Positions 44,815-53,553 of a stretch of DNA of 64,000 bases are shown here, piece after piece. Origin of the DNA: Lachnospira rogosae (GTDB lineage: Bacteria > Bacillota > Clostridia > Lachnospirales > Lachnospiraceae); contig NZ_JBBMER010000001.1 in assembly GCF_040096455.1 (NCBI RefSeq), positions 310,001-374,000 of the forward strand, given 5' to 3'. The position numbers and the translations under genes are program-made. The notes under the pieces were generated by a model. That model did not search any database. It saw only the letters and a program-made list of their open reading frames with translations, and was not told where the DNA came from. Each line of letters begins with the position of its first letter. Position 1 is the first letter of the stretch.

Positions 44815-45351
44815 ATGAGTTTTGTTGATGGATTTTTGAATCTTTTCAAGGTTCAGGATGATGAATTTGATGATGATTACGATTACGATGAAGAATTTGA
44901 TGATGACGAAGATGATGATAAGCCTTCAGCAAGAAAGAAGCTTTTTTCAGGTTCTAAGAAGTCAGATGATGAAGATACATCAACTTCATTTACAATGAGC
45001 GACAAGCCTAAGAACTCAAGAGGAAAGGTTGTTCCAATTAAGCAGACAGCGAGAGGTCTTGAAGTAGTTGTTATCAGACCAGAGTCTATGGAAGATGCAA
45101 GTGAGATAACAGATACGCTTTTAAGTGGTAAGGCTGTTGTACTTAATCTTGAAGGAATTCACGTTGAGATTGCACAGAGAATAATTGATTATTCGGCAGG
45201 CTCGTGTTATTCGATAAGAGGTAATTTACAGAAGATTACCAATTACATATTCCTTGTTACACCTCCTAATGTGGATATTTCAGGCGATATTCCTGAGATA
45301 GTAGCTGGTGGTATTGATCTTACATCATTTAAGAATGATACAAAGTTCTAG
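44815..45351 (+). CDS. sepF: Cell division protein SepF
   Basis: Membrane anchor and organiser of FtsZ, 178 residues. MSFVDGFLNLFK forms the N-terminal amphipathic membrane-targeting helix; then comes a very acidic linker (about residues 15-36, mostly Asp and Glu) and the C-terminal SepF fold with VVVIRPESMEDASEITDTLL and IDYSAGSCYSIRGNLQKI. A GGGAGAG site precedes the ATG, and a strong terminator-like hairpin follows. Confidence 0.96.
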   Translation: MSFVDGFLNLFKVQDDEFDDDYDYDEEFDDDEDDDKPSARKKLFSGSKKSDDEDTSTSFTMSDKPKNSRGKVVPIKQTARGLEVVVIRPESMEDASEITDTLLSGKAVVLNLEGIHVEIAQRIIDYSAGSCYSIRGNLQKITNYIFLVTPPNVDISGDIPEIVAGGIDLTSFKNDTKF

Positions 45352-45363
45352 ATAATTTATATT

Positions 45364-45398
45364 ACTGCCACTCTTTGGTTTGCAAGGAGTGGCAGTTT
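45364..45398 (+). terminator. Terminator after sepF
   Basis: A ten-base perfect stem (45364-45373 with 45387-45396) extends by four pairs (one G-U) to a five-base loop, giving 14 bp in total. The downstream T-tract is short (TTTAGTT). Confidence 0.7.
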
Positions 45399-45429
45399 AG
45401 TTATTACTAAGATTGGATTGGAGAATATT

Positions 45430-46527
45430 ATGTCTAAGTGTATTAATGTTAAATACGAAGGAAAGCCTTTATATAATATTGTTATTGAACAGAGCTTTGA
45501 TAAGTTAGCAGAAGAATTTGATAAGTTAGGAGTTACAGGAAGAAAACTCTGTATTGTGTCTGACAGCAATGTTGCACCTTTATATGCGAAGCATATAGAA
45601 GAACAGTTATTAAAGACTGGCAATAAGGTATTTACATTTGTATTTGAAGCTGGCGAGGCTAACAAGAATCTTGATACAGTTGAAGATGTATATGAGTTTC
45701 TTATTAAGAACCATTTTGATAGAAAAGATATGCTTGTAGCACTTGGTGGTGGTGTTGTTGGAGATTTAACTGGATTTACAGCAGCTACATATCTTAGAGG
45801 AATAAGCTTTATACAGGTTCCCACATCTCTTCTTGCACAGGTTGATTCAAGTATTGGTGGAAAGACAGGTGTTGATTTCAGAGCATACAAGAATATGGTA
45901 GGAGCATTTTACCAGCCTAAGCTTGTATATATGAATATATCAGTGCTTAAGAGCCTCTCAGACAGATTATTCAATTCTGGTTTTGGTGAAATAATCAAGC
46001 ACGGCCTTATTAAAGATGCCGCATATTATGAATGGTTAAGAGATAATATCAGTAATATTAAGAGCAGAAATTCAGATGCCTTAGAGCAGATGATATATGT
46101 AAGCTGCAATATAAAGAGAGAAGTTGTAGAAAAAGATCCTAAAGAAAAAGGCGACAGGGCACTTCTTAATTATGGACATACATTAGGACACGCAATAGAG
46201 AAGCTTATGGATTTCAAACTCTATCACGGCGAATGTGTTACACTTGGAATGATTGCCGCATTAAGAATATCAGTCAACAGAGGCGATATTGATGAGAAGG
46301 CATATAATGATGCAATAGATATGTTCAAGTTATATGATTTCCCTCTTAATGTAACAGGAATTACAGCAGAAGATGTTGTCAAAGTGTCAAAGAGCGATAA
46401 AAAAATGGATGCAGGCAAGATTAAATTTATTCTTTTAAAAGAAATCGGTAATGCTTATATTGACTATGATGTAACAGATGAGGAGATGCTTGCAGCATTA
46501 AAAGATGTTATTTTATGTAATAGGTAA
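45430..46527 (+). CDS. aroB: 3-dehydroquinate synthase
   Basis: Second step of the shikimate pathway, converting DAHP to 3-dehydroquinate with NAD and a metal ion. The 365-residue product has ALGGGVVGDLTGF and AATYLRGI, VPTSLLAQVDSSIGGKT, FGEIIKHG with metal ligands, and NYGHTLGHAIE. The start at 45430 follows TTGGAG; the TTG at 45418 is part of that site. No other aro gene is adjacent. Confidence 0.97.
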   Translation: MSKCINVKYEGKPLYNIVIEQSFDKLAEEFDKLGVTGRKLCIVSDSNVAPLYAKHIEEQLLKTGNKVFTFVFEAGEANKNLDTVEDVYEFLIKNHFDRKDMLVALGGGVVGDLTGFTAATYLRGISFIQVPTSLLAQVDSSIGGKTGVDFRAYKNMVGAFYQPKLVYMNISVLKSLSDRLFNSGFGEIIKHGLIKDAAYYEWLRDNISNIKSRNSDALEQMIYVSCNIKREVVEKDPKEKGDRALLNYGHTLGHAIEKLMDFKLYHGECVTLGMIAALRISVNRGDIDEKAYNDAIDMFKLYDFPLNVTGITAEDVVKVSKSDKKMDAGKIKFILLKEIGNAYIDYDVTDEEMLAALKDVILCNR

Positions 46528-46573
46528 TTTCAATAAAACACCATATTACATAAAAATACTATGTGACGATGAT

Positions 46574-46650
46574 ACACACTTGCACGAAGCTCTGGTTTAA
46601 CGCTAACGACCGTGCTTGGCGTGTGAATGTGCAAAGCACATTCTGTTTTA
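46574..46650 (+). promoter_or_regulatory. Structured leader with terminator-like hairpin before lspA (possible attenuator/riboswitch)
   Basis: CACAC at 46575-46579 pairs with GTGTG at 46621-46625, and GCACG at 46582-46586 pairs with CGTGC at 46611-46615, enclosing a 24-base apical region. A perfect 8-bp hairpin (46625-46632 with 46636-46643) follows and ends in TGTTTTAT, like a terminator. TTGCAC at 46580-46585 is fully complementary to GTGCAA at 46629-46634, so it could open both the second helix and the terminator. It matches no riboswitch class I can recall. Confidence 0.5.
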
Positions 46651-46683
46651 TAAAGAGAACATAATAATTGGAGAATAGAATAT

Positions 46684-47244
46684 ATGTCAGATACAGATAT
46701 TATCAACACAGCACAACAGGATTTTAACTGCATTAGTAAGAAAAGACGAATATTAAGCCTTGTCTTATATATTGTTATAACAGCAGTGCTTACGCAGATA
46801 GACCAGGTAACTAAGTATATAGCTGAACAAAGGTTGTACAATAAGCCGGATTTTGTAATTATTAAAGATGTTCTTCATCTTACATATCTTAGAAATAACG
46901 GAAGTGCATTTGGAATGTTTAGCGGGAAAATTAATGCCTTTCTGGTGCTTACAGTAATTATGATATGTTTAATTACATACGTAGTTCTTAAGACACCATT
47001 AATCAGGAAATATATACCTGTATACATAACCTGTATTTTACTTGCTGCTGGAGCTATAGGAAACTTTATAGACAGGGTGAGATTGGGATATGTGCGTGAT
47101 TTTATATATTTCAAAATAATTAATTTTCCAGTATTTAATATAGCAGATTGTTATGTTACAGTGTCAGTTATTATATTTATAATACTTATTCTTTTTGTAT
47201 ATAAGAATGAAGATGATTTTGCGTTCTTATCTTTAAAGAAATAA
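46684..47244 (+). CDS. lspA: Lipoprotein signal peptidase II
   Basis: Aspartyl protease that removes signal peptides of lipidated prolipoproteins, in the membrane. 186 residues with four hydrophobic segments. The family motifs are RNNGSAFGMF, IGNFIDRVRLGYVRDFI with the first catalytic Asp, and FNIADCYV with the second. The N-terminus carries about 20 extra polar residues before the first span. GGAG lies about nine bases before the ATG. The upstream leader may regulate it. rluD-type gene follows. Confidence 0.94.
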   Translation: MSDTDIINTAQQDFNCISKKRRILSLVLYIVITAVLTQIDQVTKYIAEQRLYNKPDFVIIKDVLHLTYLRNNGSAFGMFSGKINAFLVLTVIMICLITYVVLKTPLIRKYIPVYITCILLAAGAIGNFIDRVRLGYVRDFIYFKIINFPVFNIADCYVTVSVIIFIILILFVYKNEDDFAFLSLKK

Positions 47245-47301
47245 GCAGGGCAATATATTAATTATATGAATCTTGGATTATTATTAGAATTGAGGAATAG
47301 A

Positions 47302-48270
47302 ATGCAGAATACTATGGTTGACGAAATAATAAATACGGATAAAGAAAATTTGCTGGAAGATACTACATTTATTGTAGATATTGATGATAAGAATACACGA
47401 ATTGACAAGTATCTTTCTGATGAACTGGCAGATGTATCACGTTCAAGAATACAGAAGCTGCTTGATGAGGGTATGATTACTGTCAATAATAACAAAGTCA
47501 AATCCAATTATAAGGTTGCGGCTGATGATATTATAAATGTACATATTCCTGAGCTTGTAGTTCCTGAAATTGTTCCTGAGGATATTTCGCTTGATATAGT
47601 ATATGAAGATGACGACATAATAGTTATTAATAAGCCAAAAGGTATGGTTGTACATCCAGCTGCAGGGCACTATAGTGGAACGCTTGTTAATGCCCTGATG
47701 TATCATTGCCGTGATAATCTATCGGGAATTAATGGTGTATTAAGACCGGGAATAGTTCACAGAATTGATATGAATACAACAGGTGTTATCGTTGCCTGCA
47801 AGAATGATTATGCACATAATTTTATTGCACAGCAGTTAAGTGTTCATTCTATTACAAGAAAATATTATGCCATAGTACATAATCAATTTAATAACACTGA
47901 GGGTGTTGTAGATGCTCCGATTGGCCGCAATCCATCAGATAGAAAGAAGATGGCAGTTGATAAAAAGAATGGTAAAAGGGCAGTAACGCATTATAGAGTA
48001 TTAGAACAATTTGGCAAATTCAGCTACATTGAATGTCAGTTAGAAACCGGACGGACACATCAGATAAGAGTTCATATGGCAAGCATAGGACATCCGTTGC
48101 TTGGAGATGATGTATATGGAAGCGGCAAATCTCCATTTAATCTGTGTGGACAGACCCTGCACGCAGGTGTTCTTGGTTTTATACATCCGACAACAAAAGA
48201 GTATGTGGAATATAGTGCAGATTTGCCAGAATATTTTCAAAAGGTTATTAGCCGGTTAAGGAACAGTTAA
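47302..48270 (+). CDS. 23S rRNA/tRNA pseudouridine synthase, RluD type
   Basis: A 322-residue pseudouridine synthase with an N-terminal S4 RNA-binding domain (RIDKYLSDELADVSRSRIQKLL region) and the catalytic domain with HRIDMNTTGV containing the active-site Asp, followed by LETGRTHQIRVHM. It follows lspA as in most Firmicutes. Start 47302 is preceded by TGAGGA; an in-frame ATG at 47266 is possible but has no clear site. Confidence 0.92.
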   Translation: MQNTMVDEIINTDKENLLEDTTFIVDIDDKNTRIDKYLSDELADVSRSRIQKLLDEGMITVNNNKVKSNYKVAADDIINVHIPELVVPEIVPEDISLDIVYEDDDIIVINKPKGMVVHPAAGHYSGTLVNALMYHCRDNLSGINGVLRPGIVHRIDMNTTGVIVACKNDYAHNFIAQQLSVHSITRKYYAIVHNQFNNTEGVVDAPIGRNPSDRKKMAVDKKNGKRAVTHYRVLEQFGKFSYIECQLETGRTHQIRVHMASIGHPLLGDDVYGSGKSPFNLCGQTLHAGVLGFIHPTTKEYVEYSADLPEYFQKVISRLRNS

Positions 48271-48384
48271 GTCATATTATACAGAAGCAGATAACAGTAT
48301 ATAATTATTTATATAGTAAATATCAAGTATTGTCTGGGCACTTCAATATGACAGATATCAGGATTTATAGCAGGTAGTAGGATT

Positions 48385-48915
48385 ATGAGAAGGAAAGAGT
48401 TTATTGATACTATATTAAATGGTATTTCGGATACATTTGATATATATCATAATTATTGGTTTAACAATAGAAAATTTGTCATATACGCATATAATTACAA
48501 GAACAGGGATAAGTTCTCGACAACTGATTCTGCAAAATTATGGGATATGAAATGTTTTGAGCATTTATTCTTTATTAACAGTGATTCACTTGATGAAGAA
48601 CAGTTAAAGGACCTTGTTAAGTTCACGATTGAGCAGATAGAACCGCATTTTGTCCGTAATGATAACAAACTTCCTTGTAAAAATCATATGTATTCGTATA
48701 TTTCATTTATAATTATTACAAGAAATAAGCCTGATGATAATGTAAAGCTTATGATAGAGAAGACTAACATTGTAAAGAAATATATGTTTGGAGCAAGAGG
48801 GTACAGTAATATCCGCCTGGTCTGTGTTACCCCAAGCCAGTTCAGCGTTATTTCCAACCGATATGGCAAAGAAATATCCGATTATCTTAAGAAGATGATG
48901 TCCAGCGGTTATTAA
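48385..48915 (+). CDS. Hypothetical protein, 176 aa
   Basis: I do not recognise this family. The product is soluble and rich in aromatic residues (IYHNYWFNNRKFVIYAYNYKNRDKF). It has a mid-region with DEEQLKDLVKFTIEQIEPHF and a C-terminal RGYSNIRLVCVTPSQFSVISNRYG. A mixed alpha/beta fold is likely. The ribosome binding site is weak (TAGGA). It sits between an RNA-modification gene and a kinase-like gene, with gaps of more than 110 bases on both sides, so it may be a single-gene unit. Confidence 0.72.
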   Translation: MRRKEFIDTILNGISDTFDIYHNYWFNNRKFVIYAYNYKNRDKFSTTDSAKLWDMKCFEHLFFINSDSLDEEQLKDLVKFTIEQIEPHFVRNDNKLPCKNHMYSYISFIIITRNKPDDNVKLMIEKTNIVKKYMFGARGYSNIRLVCVTPSQFSVISNRYGKEISDYLKKMMSSGY

Positions 48916-49048
48916 TAAATATCAAAAATATTGTGTAAAATGAATGAATTTTGCATAAAATAGCTGGATTTTATATACAATTTAATGTATAATACAACTA
49001 AATCAAAGAGCTGTTTGAAATATTTAGGTAACCGGGAGGTAATGTATT

Positions 49049-49684
49049 ATGGATGAAAGAACAGTAATTACAATAGGTCGTGAATTTGGTAGTGGCGGAC
49101 ACGAGATAGGAATGAAGCTTGCTGAGAAGTTAGGAATTAAATGTTATGATAAGGAACTTCTTCAGGTTGCTGCAAAGGAAAGTGGATTGTGTGAGGAGTT
49201 ATTTGCCTCTCAGGATGAAAAGCCTACTAACAGTTTCCTTTATTCTTTGGTTATGGATACATATTCACTTGGTTATTCTAATTCATATGTTGATATGCCA
49301 ATTAATCACAAAGTATTCTTGGCACAGTTTGATGCAATAAAGAAGCTTGCAGCTAAAGAGTCTTGTGTGATTGTTGGACGTTGTGCAGACTATGCACTTG
49401 AAGATGATCCATTTGCAGTAAGTGTATGGATTAAAGCAAGTCTTGATGAAAGAATTAAGAGAATTAAGAAGTTATATGAACTAAATGATTCTAAGGCTGC
49501 TGATCTTATACAGAAGACAGATAAGAAGAGAGCAAGCTACTACAATTATTATTCAAGTAAGAAGTGGGGCGAAGCTAAGAGCTATGATTTATGTATAGAT
49601 AGTGGTCTTGTAGGAATTGATGGAGCTATTGAGCTTATATTAAAGTTCATAGAACTTAAAGAGAAAAATCAGAATAATGGTTAA
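49049..49684 (+). CDS. Cytidylate kinase-like family protein
   Basis: A 211-residue P-loop protein of the cytidylate-kinase-like family. The P-loop region reads ITIGREFGSGGHEIG, followed by YDKELLQ, CVIVGRCADYAL, a LID-like KASLDERIKRI segment and RASYYNYYSSKKWG. The family is common in Clostridia and distinct from true Cmk; the substrate is unproven. A strong CGGGAGG site precedes the ATG. A TATAAT near 48986 with a poor -35 could be its promoter. The LDT-like gene follows five bases after the stop. Confidence 0.88.
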   Translation: MDERTVITIGREFGSGGHEIGMKLAEKLGIKCYDKELLQVAAKESGLCEELFASQDEKPTNSFLYSLVMDTYSLGYSNSYVDMPINHKVFLAQFDAIKKLAAKESCVIVGRCADYALEDDPFAVSVWIKASLDERIKRIKKLYELNDSKAADLIQKTDKKRASYYNYYSSKKWGEAKSYDLCIDSGLVGIDGAIELILKFIELKEKNQNNG

Positions 49685-49689
49685 TTGAT

Positions 49690-50388
49690 ATGGAAATTCG
49701 TGGTTATAAGCGCATAAAGAAGAAAGATATTAAAAGATGGTTCAAAGGCAGTAATTTAATAGTATATGTTTTAATTTTACTGTTGCTTTTATTGATATTG
49801 TTGTTTGCATTTAAGACGATAGTCAGTATGCATAATGATAATGTATCATCAGATAGTGATGAGTCTGCAGATACAACAGAGGAAGATACCGGTTCAACAA
49901 CAGAGGAGTCTGCATATATAGCAAAGAACCAGTCGTATAAGATTAGAATTAATGTCAGCAGGAACATTGCTATTATATACAGTATAAATTCTAATAATGG
50001 GTTCGATAATGTTGTGAAGGCTTTTTATGTATCTGTTAACAGTAATATTAATACTGGTGACACATTTATATCAGAGAAGGCTGAGTGGCGTAAGCTTGAT
50101 ATTACTGGATATGGTCATTATAGTACAAGACTTAATAATTCAGAATATATATGTTCATCTGCATATTTTACCAAGACAGTTGGTAATATGAATATAGATG
50201 AATATAATAAAATGGGAACAAGTGCTTCAAGCGGTTCAATCTATATGACACCTGCCGATGCCAAATGGATATATAATAACTGCGGTGTTAATACACAGGT
50301 GCAGATAGAGAATGATTTCGATATCCCTTCTTCAGTTAATATAACAGAATTTAAAAAATATAACTATGTTGATAAACTCGAAGAATAA
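49690..50388 (+). CDS. L,D-transpeptidase-like protein lacking catalytic residues
   Basis: A 232-residue protein: basic cytoplasmic N-terminus, one membrane span at about residues 22-44, an acidic Ser/Thr/Glu linker, then a domain (about 80-210) with the layout of a YkuD L,D-transpeptidase. The segment normally reading S-H-G-C-(I/V)-R-(M/L) before a DAKWIY helix here reads S180-S-G-S183-I-Y-M186, followed by TPADAKWIYNNC. The catalytic His is Ser181, the catalytic Cys is Ser183 and the conserved Arg is Tyr185. It should be extracytoplasmic and inactive as a transpeptidase. Translation is probably coupled to the kinase-like gene; it has almost no ribosome binding site of its own. Confidence 0.68.
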   Translation: MEIRGYKRIKKKDIKRWFKGSNLIVYVLILLLLLLILLFAFKTIVSMHNDNVSSDSDESADTTEEDTGSTTEESAYIAKNQSYKIRINVSRNIAIIYSINSNNGFDNVVKAFYVSVNSNINTGDTFISEKAEWRKLDITGYGHYSTRLNNSEYICSSAYFTKTVGNMNIDEYNKMGTSASSGSIYMTPADAKWIYNNCGVNTQVQIENDFDIPSSVNITEFKKYNYVDKLEE

Positions 50389-50393
50389 ATATG

Positions 50394-50445
50394 AGTATCA
50401 TATAATTTGTCTTAATATAAAGATGAATTATATGATACTTTTTTT
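50394..50445 (+). terminator. Terminator after the LDT-like gene
   Basis: A perfect 14-bp stem (50394-50407 with 50426-50439), an 18-base loop and seven T. It ends the kinase-like/LDT-like unit. Confidence 0.88.
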
Positions 50446-50455
50446 GTGACAATTT

Positions 50456-50485
50456 TTGACTAAAGGTCATAATTTGTGATATACT
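50456..50485 (+). promoter_or_regulatory. Candidate sigma-A promoter for putP
   Basis: TTGACT at 50456-50461 and TATACT at 50480-50485 with an 18-base spacer, directly after the upstream terminator. Leader about 50 bases. Confidence 0.65.
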
Positions 50486-50542
50486 TTATAAGTTATTATA
50501 AAAATTACATAAATTAACAAAAATTAACAAAGGGAGAAAATT

Positions 50543-52066
50543 ATGTCACAGATTATTATTATGGCAACGATAATTATATATCTTGCCGCAGTTGTGTACA
50601 TTGGTGTTCTATGTTCAAAGAAGAACAACGCTGTTGATGATTTTTATCTTGGTGGACGAAAGTTAGGACCATTTGTTACAGCTATGAGTGCAGAAGCGTC
50701 TGATATGAGTAGCTGGCTTTTAATGGGACTGCCAGGACTTGCTTATCTTACAGGTGTTGCGGATGCAGCGTGGACAGCTATAGGTCTTGCAATAGGAACA
50801 TATGTGAACTGGCTGATTGTAGCTAAAAGAATACGTAAATATACACAAGCATATGATTCATTTACAATTCCTGATTTCTTTTCAAAGAGATTTGGAGATG
50901 AAAAGAGAATATTAACATTAATAGCTGCTATAGTTATTGTAGTATTCTTTATTCCATATACAGCTTCAGGATTTGCCGCCTGTGGTAAGCTGTTTTCAAG
51001 TCTTTTTGGATTTAATTATTTAACAGCAATGATAATAAGTGCAATTGTTATTGTTGCATATTGTACATTAGGTGGATTTCTTGCCGCTAGTATGACAGAT
51101 TTAATTCAAAGTATAGTTATGACAATAGCACTGGTTGTAGTTGTTGTATATGGTGTTAATGTTGCAGGTGGCTTTGATATGGTTATGGAAAATTCCAAAG
51201 CACTTCCAGGATATCTTGGATTATTTGATACATATTCAGCAGCGACTAATTCAGCAGAGCCTTACAGCCTGCTTAAAATTGCATCTATGTTAGCGTGGGG
51301 ACTTGGATACTTTGGTATGCCACATGTATTATTGAGATTTATGGCTATAGAGGACGAAGAAAAGCTTAAATTATCAAGAAGAGTTGCTTCTATATGGGTA
51401 GTTATTTCTTTATCTGTAGCTGTATTTATTGGTATTGTTGGTCTTAGTATGACTAAGGCAGGTGCTATTGAAACACTTACAGGAAGTAACTCTGAGACGA
51501 TAATTGTAAAAATAGCTCATTTATTATCTACACACGGAGTTGCCACAGCCATAATTGCTGGTGTTATATTAGCAGGAATTCTTGCAGCGACAATGTCTAC
51601 AGCAGATTCACAGTTACTAGCAGCAGCTTCAAGTATTTCACAGAATATACTTACAGATGTATTCCATATTAAAATGTCTAAAAATGCATCTATGAATGTA
51701 GCTAGAATTACAGTTGTAATTATATCTGTAATTTCAATTATTCTTGCATCAAATCCGGACAGTTCTGTATTTGAAATTGTATCATTTGCGTGGGCTGGAT
51801 TCGGAGCTACATTTGGACCTGTTGTATTATGTGCATTATTCTGGAAAAAAGCTAATAAATATGGAATTACTGCTGGAATGATATCTGGTGGAATTATGAT
51901 ATTCGTATGGAAATATGGAATATCTAAGCTTGGAGGAATATTCTCAATATATGAATTGCTTCCAGCATTCATTGTTGCATTACTTGTTATAGTTATTGTA
52001 AGTTATGCAACAGGCGGTCCATCAAAGGAAGTTATTGAAAAGTTTGAAGAAGTTAAAAATAAGTAA
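50543..52066 (+). CDS. putP: Sodium/proline symporter, SSS family
   Basis: A 507-residue integral membrane protein with about 13 hydrophobic segments. It shows the SSS family motifs: DDFYLGGRKLGPFVTAMSAE, ASDMSSWLLMGLPG, the SFTIPDFFSKRFG segment and ATMSTADSQLLAA. This pattern is characteristic of PutP, which brings in proline with sodium. It has its own promoter and a GGGAG ribosome binding site. A long palindrome follows. With proB and proA in the same window the cell can both make and import proline, though they are not linked in one operon. Confidence 0.93.
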   Translation: MSQIIIMATIIIYLAAVVYIGVLCSKKNNAVDDFYLGGRKLGPFVTAMSAEASDMSSWLLMGLPGLAYLTGVADAAWTAIGLAIGTYVNWLIVAKRIRKYTQAYDSFTIPDFFSKRFGDEKRILTLIAAIVIVVFFIPYTASGFAACGKLFSSLFGFNYLTAMIISAIVIVAYCTLGGFLAASMTDLIQSIVMTIALVVVVVYGVNVAGGFDMVMENSKALPGYLGLFDTYSAATNSAEPYSLLKIASMLAWGLGYFGMPHVLLRFMAIEDEEKLKLSRRVASIWVVISLSVAVFIGIVGLSMTKAGAIETLTGSNSETIIVKIAHLLSTHGVATAIIAGVILAGILAATMSTADSQLLAAASSISQNILTDVFHIKMSKNASMNVARITVVIISVISIILASNPDSSVFEIVSFAWAGFGATFGPVVLCALFWKKANKYGITAGMISGGIMIFVWKYGISKLGGIFSIYELLPAFIVALLVIVIVSYATGGPSKEVIEKFEEVKNK

Positions 52067-52084
52067 TTAGATATAATAAATACA

Positions 52085-52122
52085 ATATAACGCCGATAAA
52101 CTGAGATTTATCGGCGTTATAT
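52085..52122. terminator. Palindromic terminator between putP and the DEAD-box gene
   Basis: A 16-bp perfect stem (52085-52100 with 52107-52122) with a six-base loop. It is flanked by T-rich sequence on the plus side (GTTTAACTT), so it mainly ends putP. Confidence 0.75.
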
Positions 52123-52160
52123 GTTTAACTTATACTGCTCTTTTTATGGATTTTTATAGA

Positions 52161-52220
52161 TAATAAAAGCTATTGTTAATTACTGTAGGCATTATACAAC
52201 AATAATATAACAATAGCTTT
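52161..52220 (-). terminator. Terminator of the DEAD-box gene
   Basis: On the minus strand the stem 52220-52208 pairs with 52178-52166 (13 bp perfect), with a 29-base loop and a T-rich tail (TTTTATTAT). It lies 14 bases past the helicase stop codon. Confidence 0.65.
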
Positions 52221-52234
52221 GAATTATTTATAGA

Positions 52235-53488
52235 TTATTTAGCAACAAGCCTTCCCTGATATAGCTTTTTTTGGAGCATATTAATATGGAATTCTTTCTG
52301 GTATTTCTTTATCTTGTTAGTTTCATTCTCGGTTATAATAGATAAAGCCAGTCCCTGATTGCCGTTACGTCCACATCGTCCAACACGGTGTATGTATTCT
52401 TTTGATTCCTCAGGCAGATTTACATTAATAACAACATCAATATCATCAATCTGAAGTCCTCTTGCAGCTATATCTGTGGCCAGTAATAACTGGAGCTTTC
52501 CTGAGCGGAATTTATCAAGTGTATTACGCTTGGTTGTTGCATCTGCATTGCTTGAAAGGTAACCCACATTATAATTATGATATAAGAGCTTTTGGAGTGA
52601 TTCTTCAAGGTCATATTTGGTGTTAATAAAGATTATTGCCTTGGAAGGTTTAACCGCCTTAATAAGCTTTCTAAGAGTTTCTATGCGTTCACGTCTGTCT
52701 GTTATAACATAGTTATGCTTTATTGTTGAAGGAATTACACTTTCAGAAGCTTTGATAGAATTAATATCAATGTCTATAGGTTTAAATGTAAGGTTGTTAG
52801 CTTCTTTGCGTGTCTTCTTATCTATGCTTGCAGAAAAAAGAAGAACTTGAGTATACTTCATAAGTGACTTTCTTATCGAATGAACGTGTTCAATATAAGT
52901 CTTTCCAAGAAGCTTGTCAGCTTCATCTAATACGAGTGACTTTACTTCGTGTACCTTAATCTTCTTCATATTGATAAGCTGACATATTCTTGCAGGTGTT
53001 CCAATAAGAATTGAAGGCTTAGACTTAAGATTATCAATCTGTCTGTTAATATTACCCTCTCCAGTTACAAACATAGATGTATATGGACAACCCTCATATG
53101 AGAATAACTGTTCAGCCTGATGGTTTACCTGGGAAGCAAGTTCACCATTAGGAACAAGGATTATAGCCTGAATATTCTTTGAATGAGTAGGCTTATGTCC
53201 ATTATAGGTGTTCTTATTATTCACAGTGCTTCCAGCGTTGTTATTCTTAGAGCTAATATCAGCATTGTTATTCTTGAAACTATTATTATTGCCTGTTATA
53301 TGTGAAATTATAGGGCAAAGATAAGCTAAAGTCTTACCTGTTCCAGTTCCTGAGCATACAATTACATCTTTATTGTTAGATATATGCTTATAAGTCTTAG
53401 CCTGTACATCTGTCATATCTGTTATGCCGGACTGAGAAAGTATTGAAACAACATTAGTATCAATATTATCTATATCTTTAAATAACAT
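52235..53488 (-). CDS. DEAD-box RNA helicase with Asn-rich insertion
   Basis: A 417-residue ATP-dependent RNA helicase core. Motifs in order: Q-motif region (TDVQAKTYKHI), I SGTGTGKT, Ia PNGELA (usually PTRELA), Ib GTPARI (usually GTPGR), II DEAD, III SAS (usually SAT), then domain 2 with FINT, TDIAARGLQ and HRVGRCGR. Between motif I and Ia there is an insertion of about 40 residues made mainly of Asn, Lys and Ser (about residues 66-105). There is no C-terminal RNA-binding extension. GGAG lies about ten bases before the ATG. Confidence 0.93.
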   Translation of the reverse strand: MLFKDIDNIDTNVVSILSQSGITDMTDVQAKTYKHISNNKDVIVCSGTGTGKTLAYLCPIISHITGNNNSFKNNNADISSKNNNAGSTVNNKNTYNGHKPTHSKNIQAIILVPNGELASQVNHQAEQLFSYEGCPYTSMFVTGEGNINRQIDNLKSKPSILIGTPARICQLINMKKIKVHEVKSLVLDEADKLLGKTYIEHVHSIRKSLMKYTQVLLFSASIDKKTRKEANNLTFKPIDIDINSIKASESVIPSTIKHNYVITDRRERIETLRKLIKAVKPSKAIIFINTKYDLEESLQKLLYHNYNVGYLSSNADATTKRNTLDKFRSGKLQLLLATDIAARGLQIDDIDVVINVNLPEESKEYIHRVGRCGRNGNQGLALSIITENETNKIKKYQKEFHINMLQKKLYQGRLVAK

Positions 53489-53553
53489 ATTTATATATCT
53501 CCATTCTGTATAGTATTATAATATATTATTCTATCAGATTAGATGTTAAAAGT

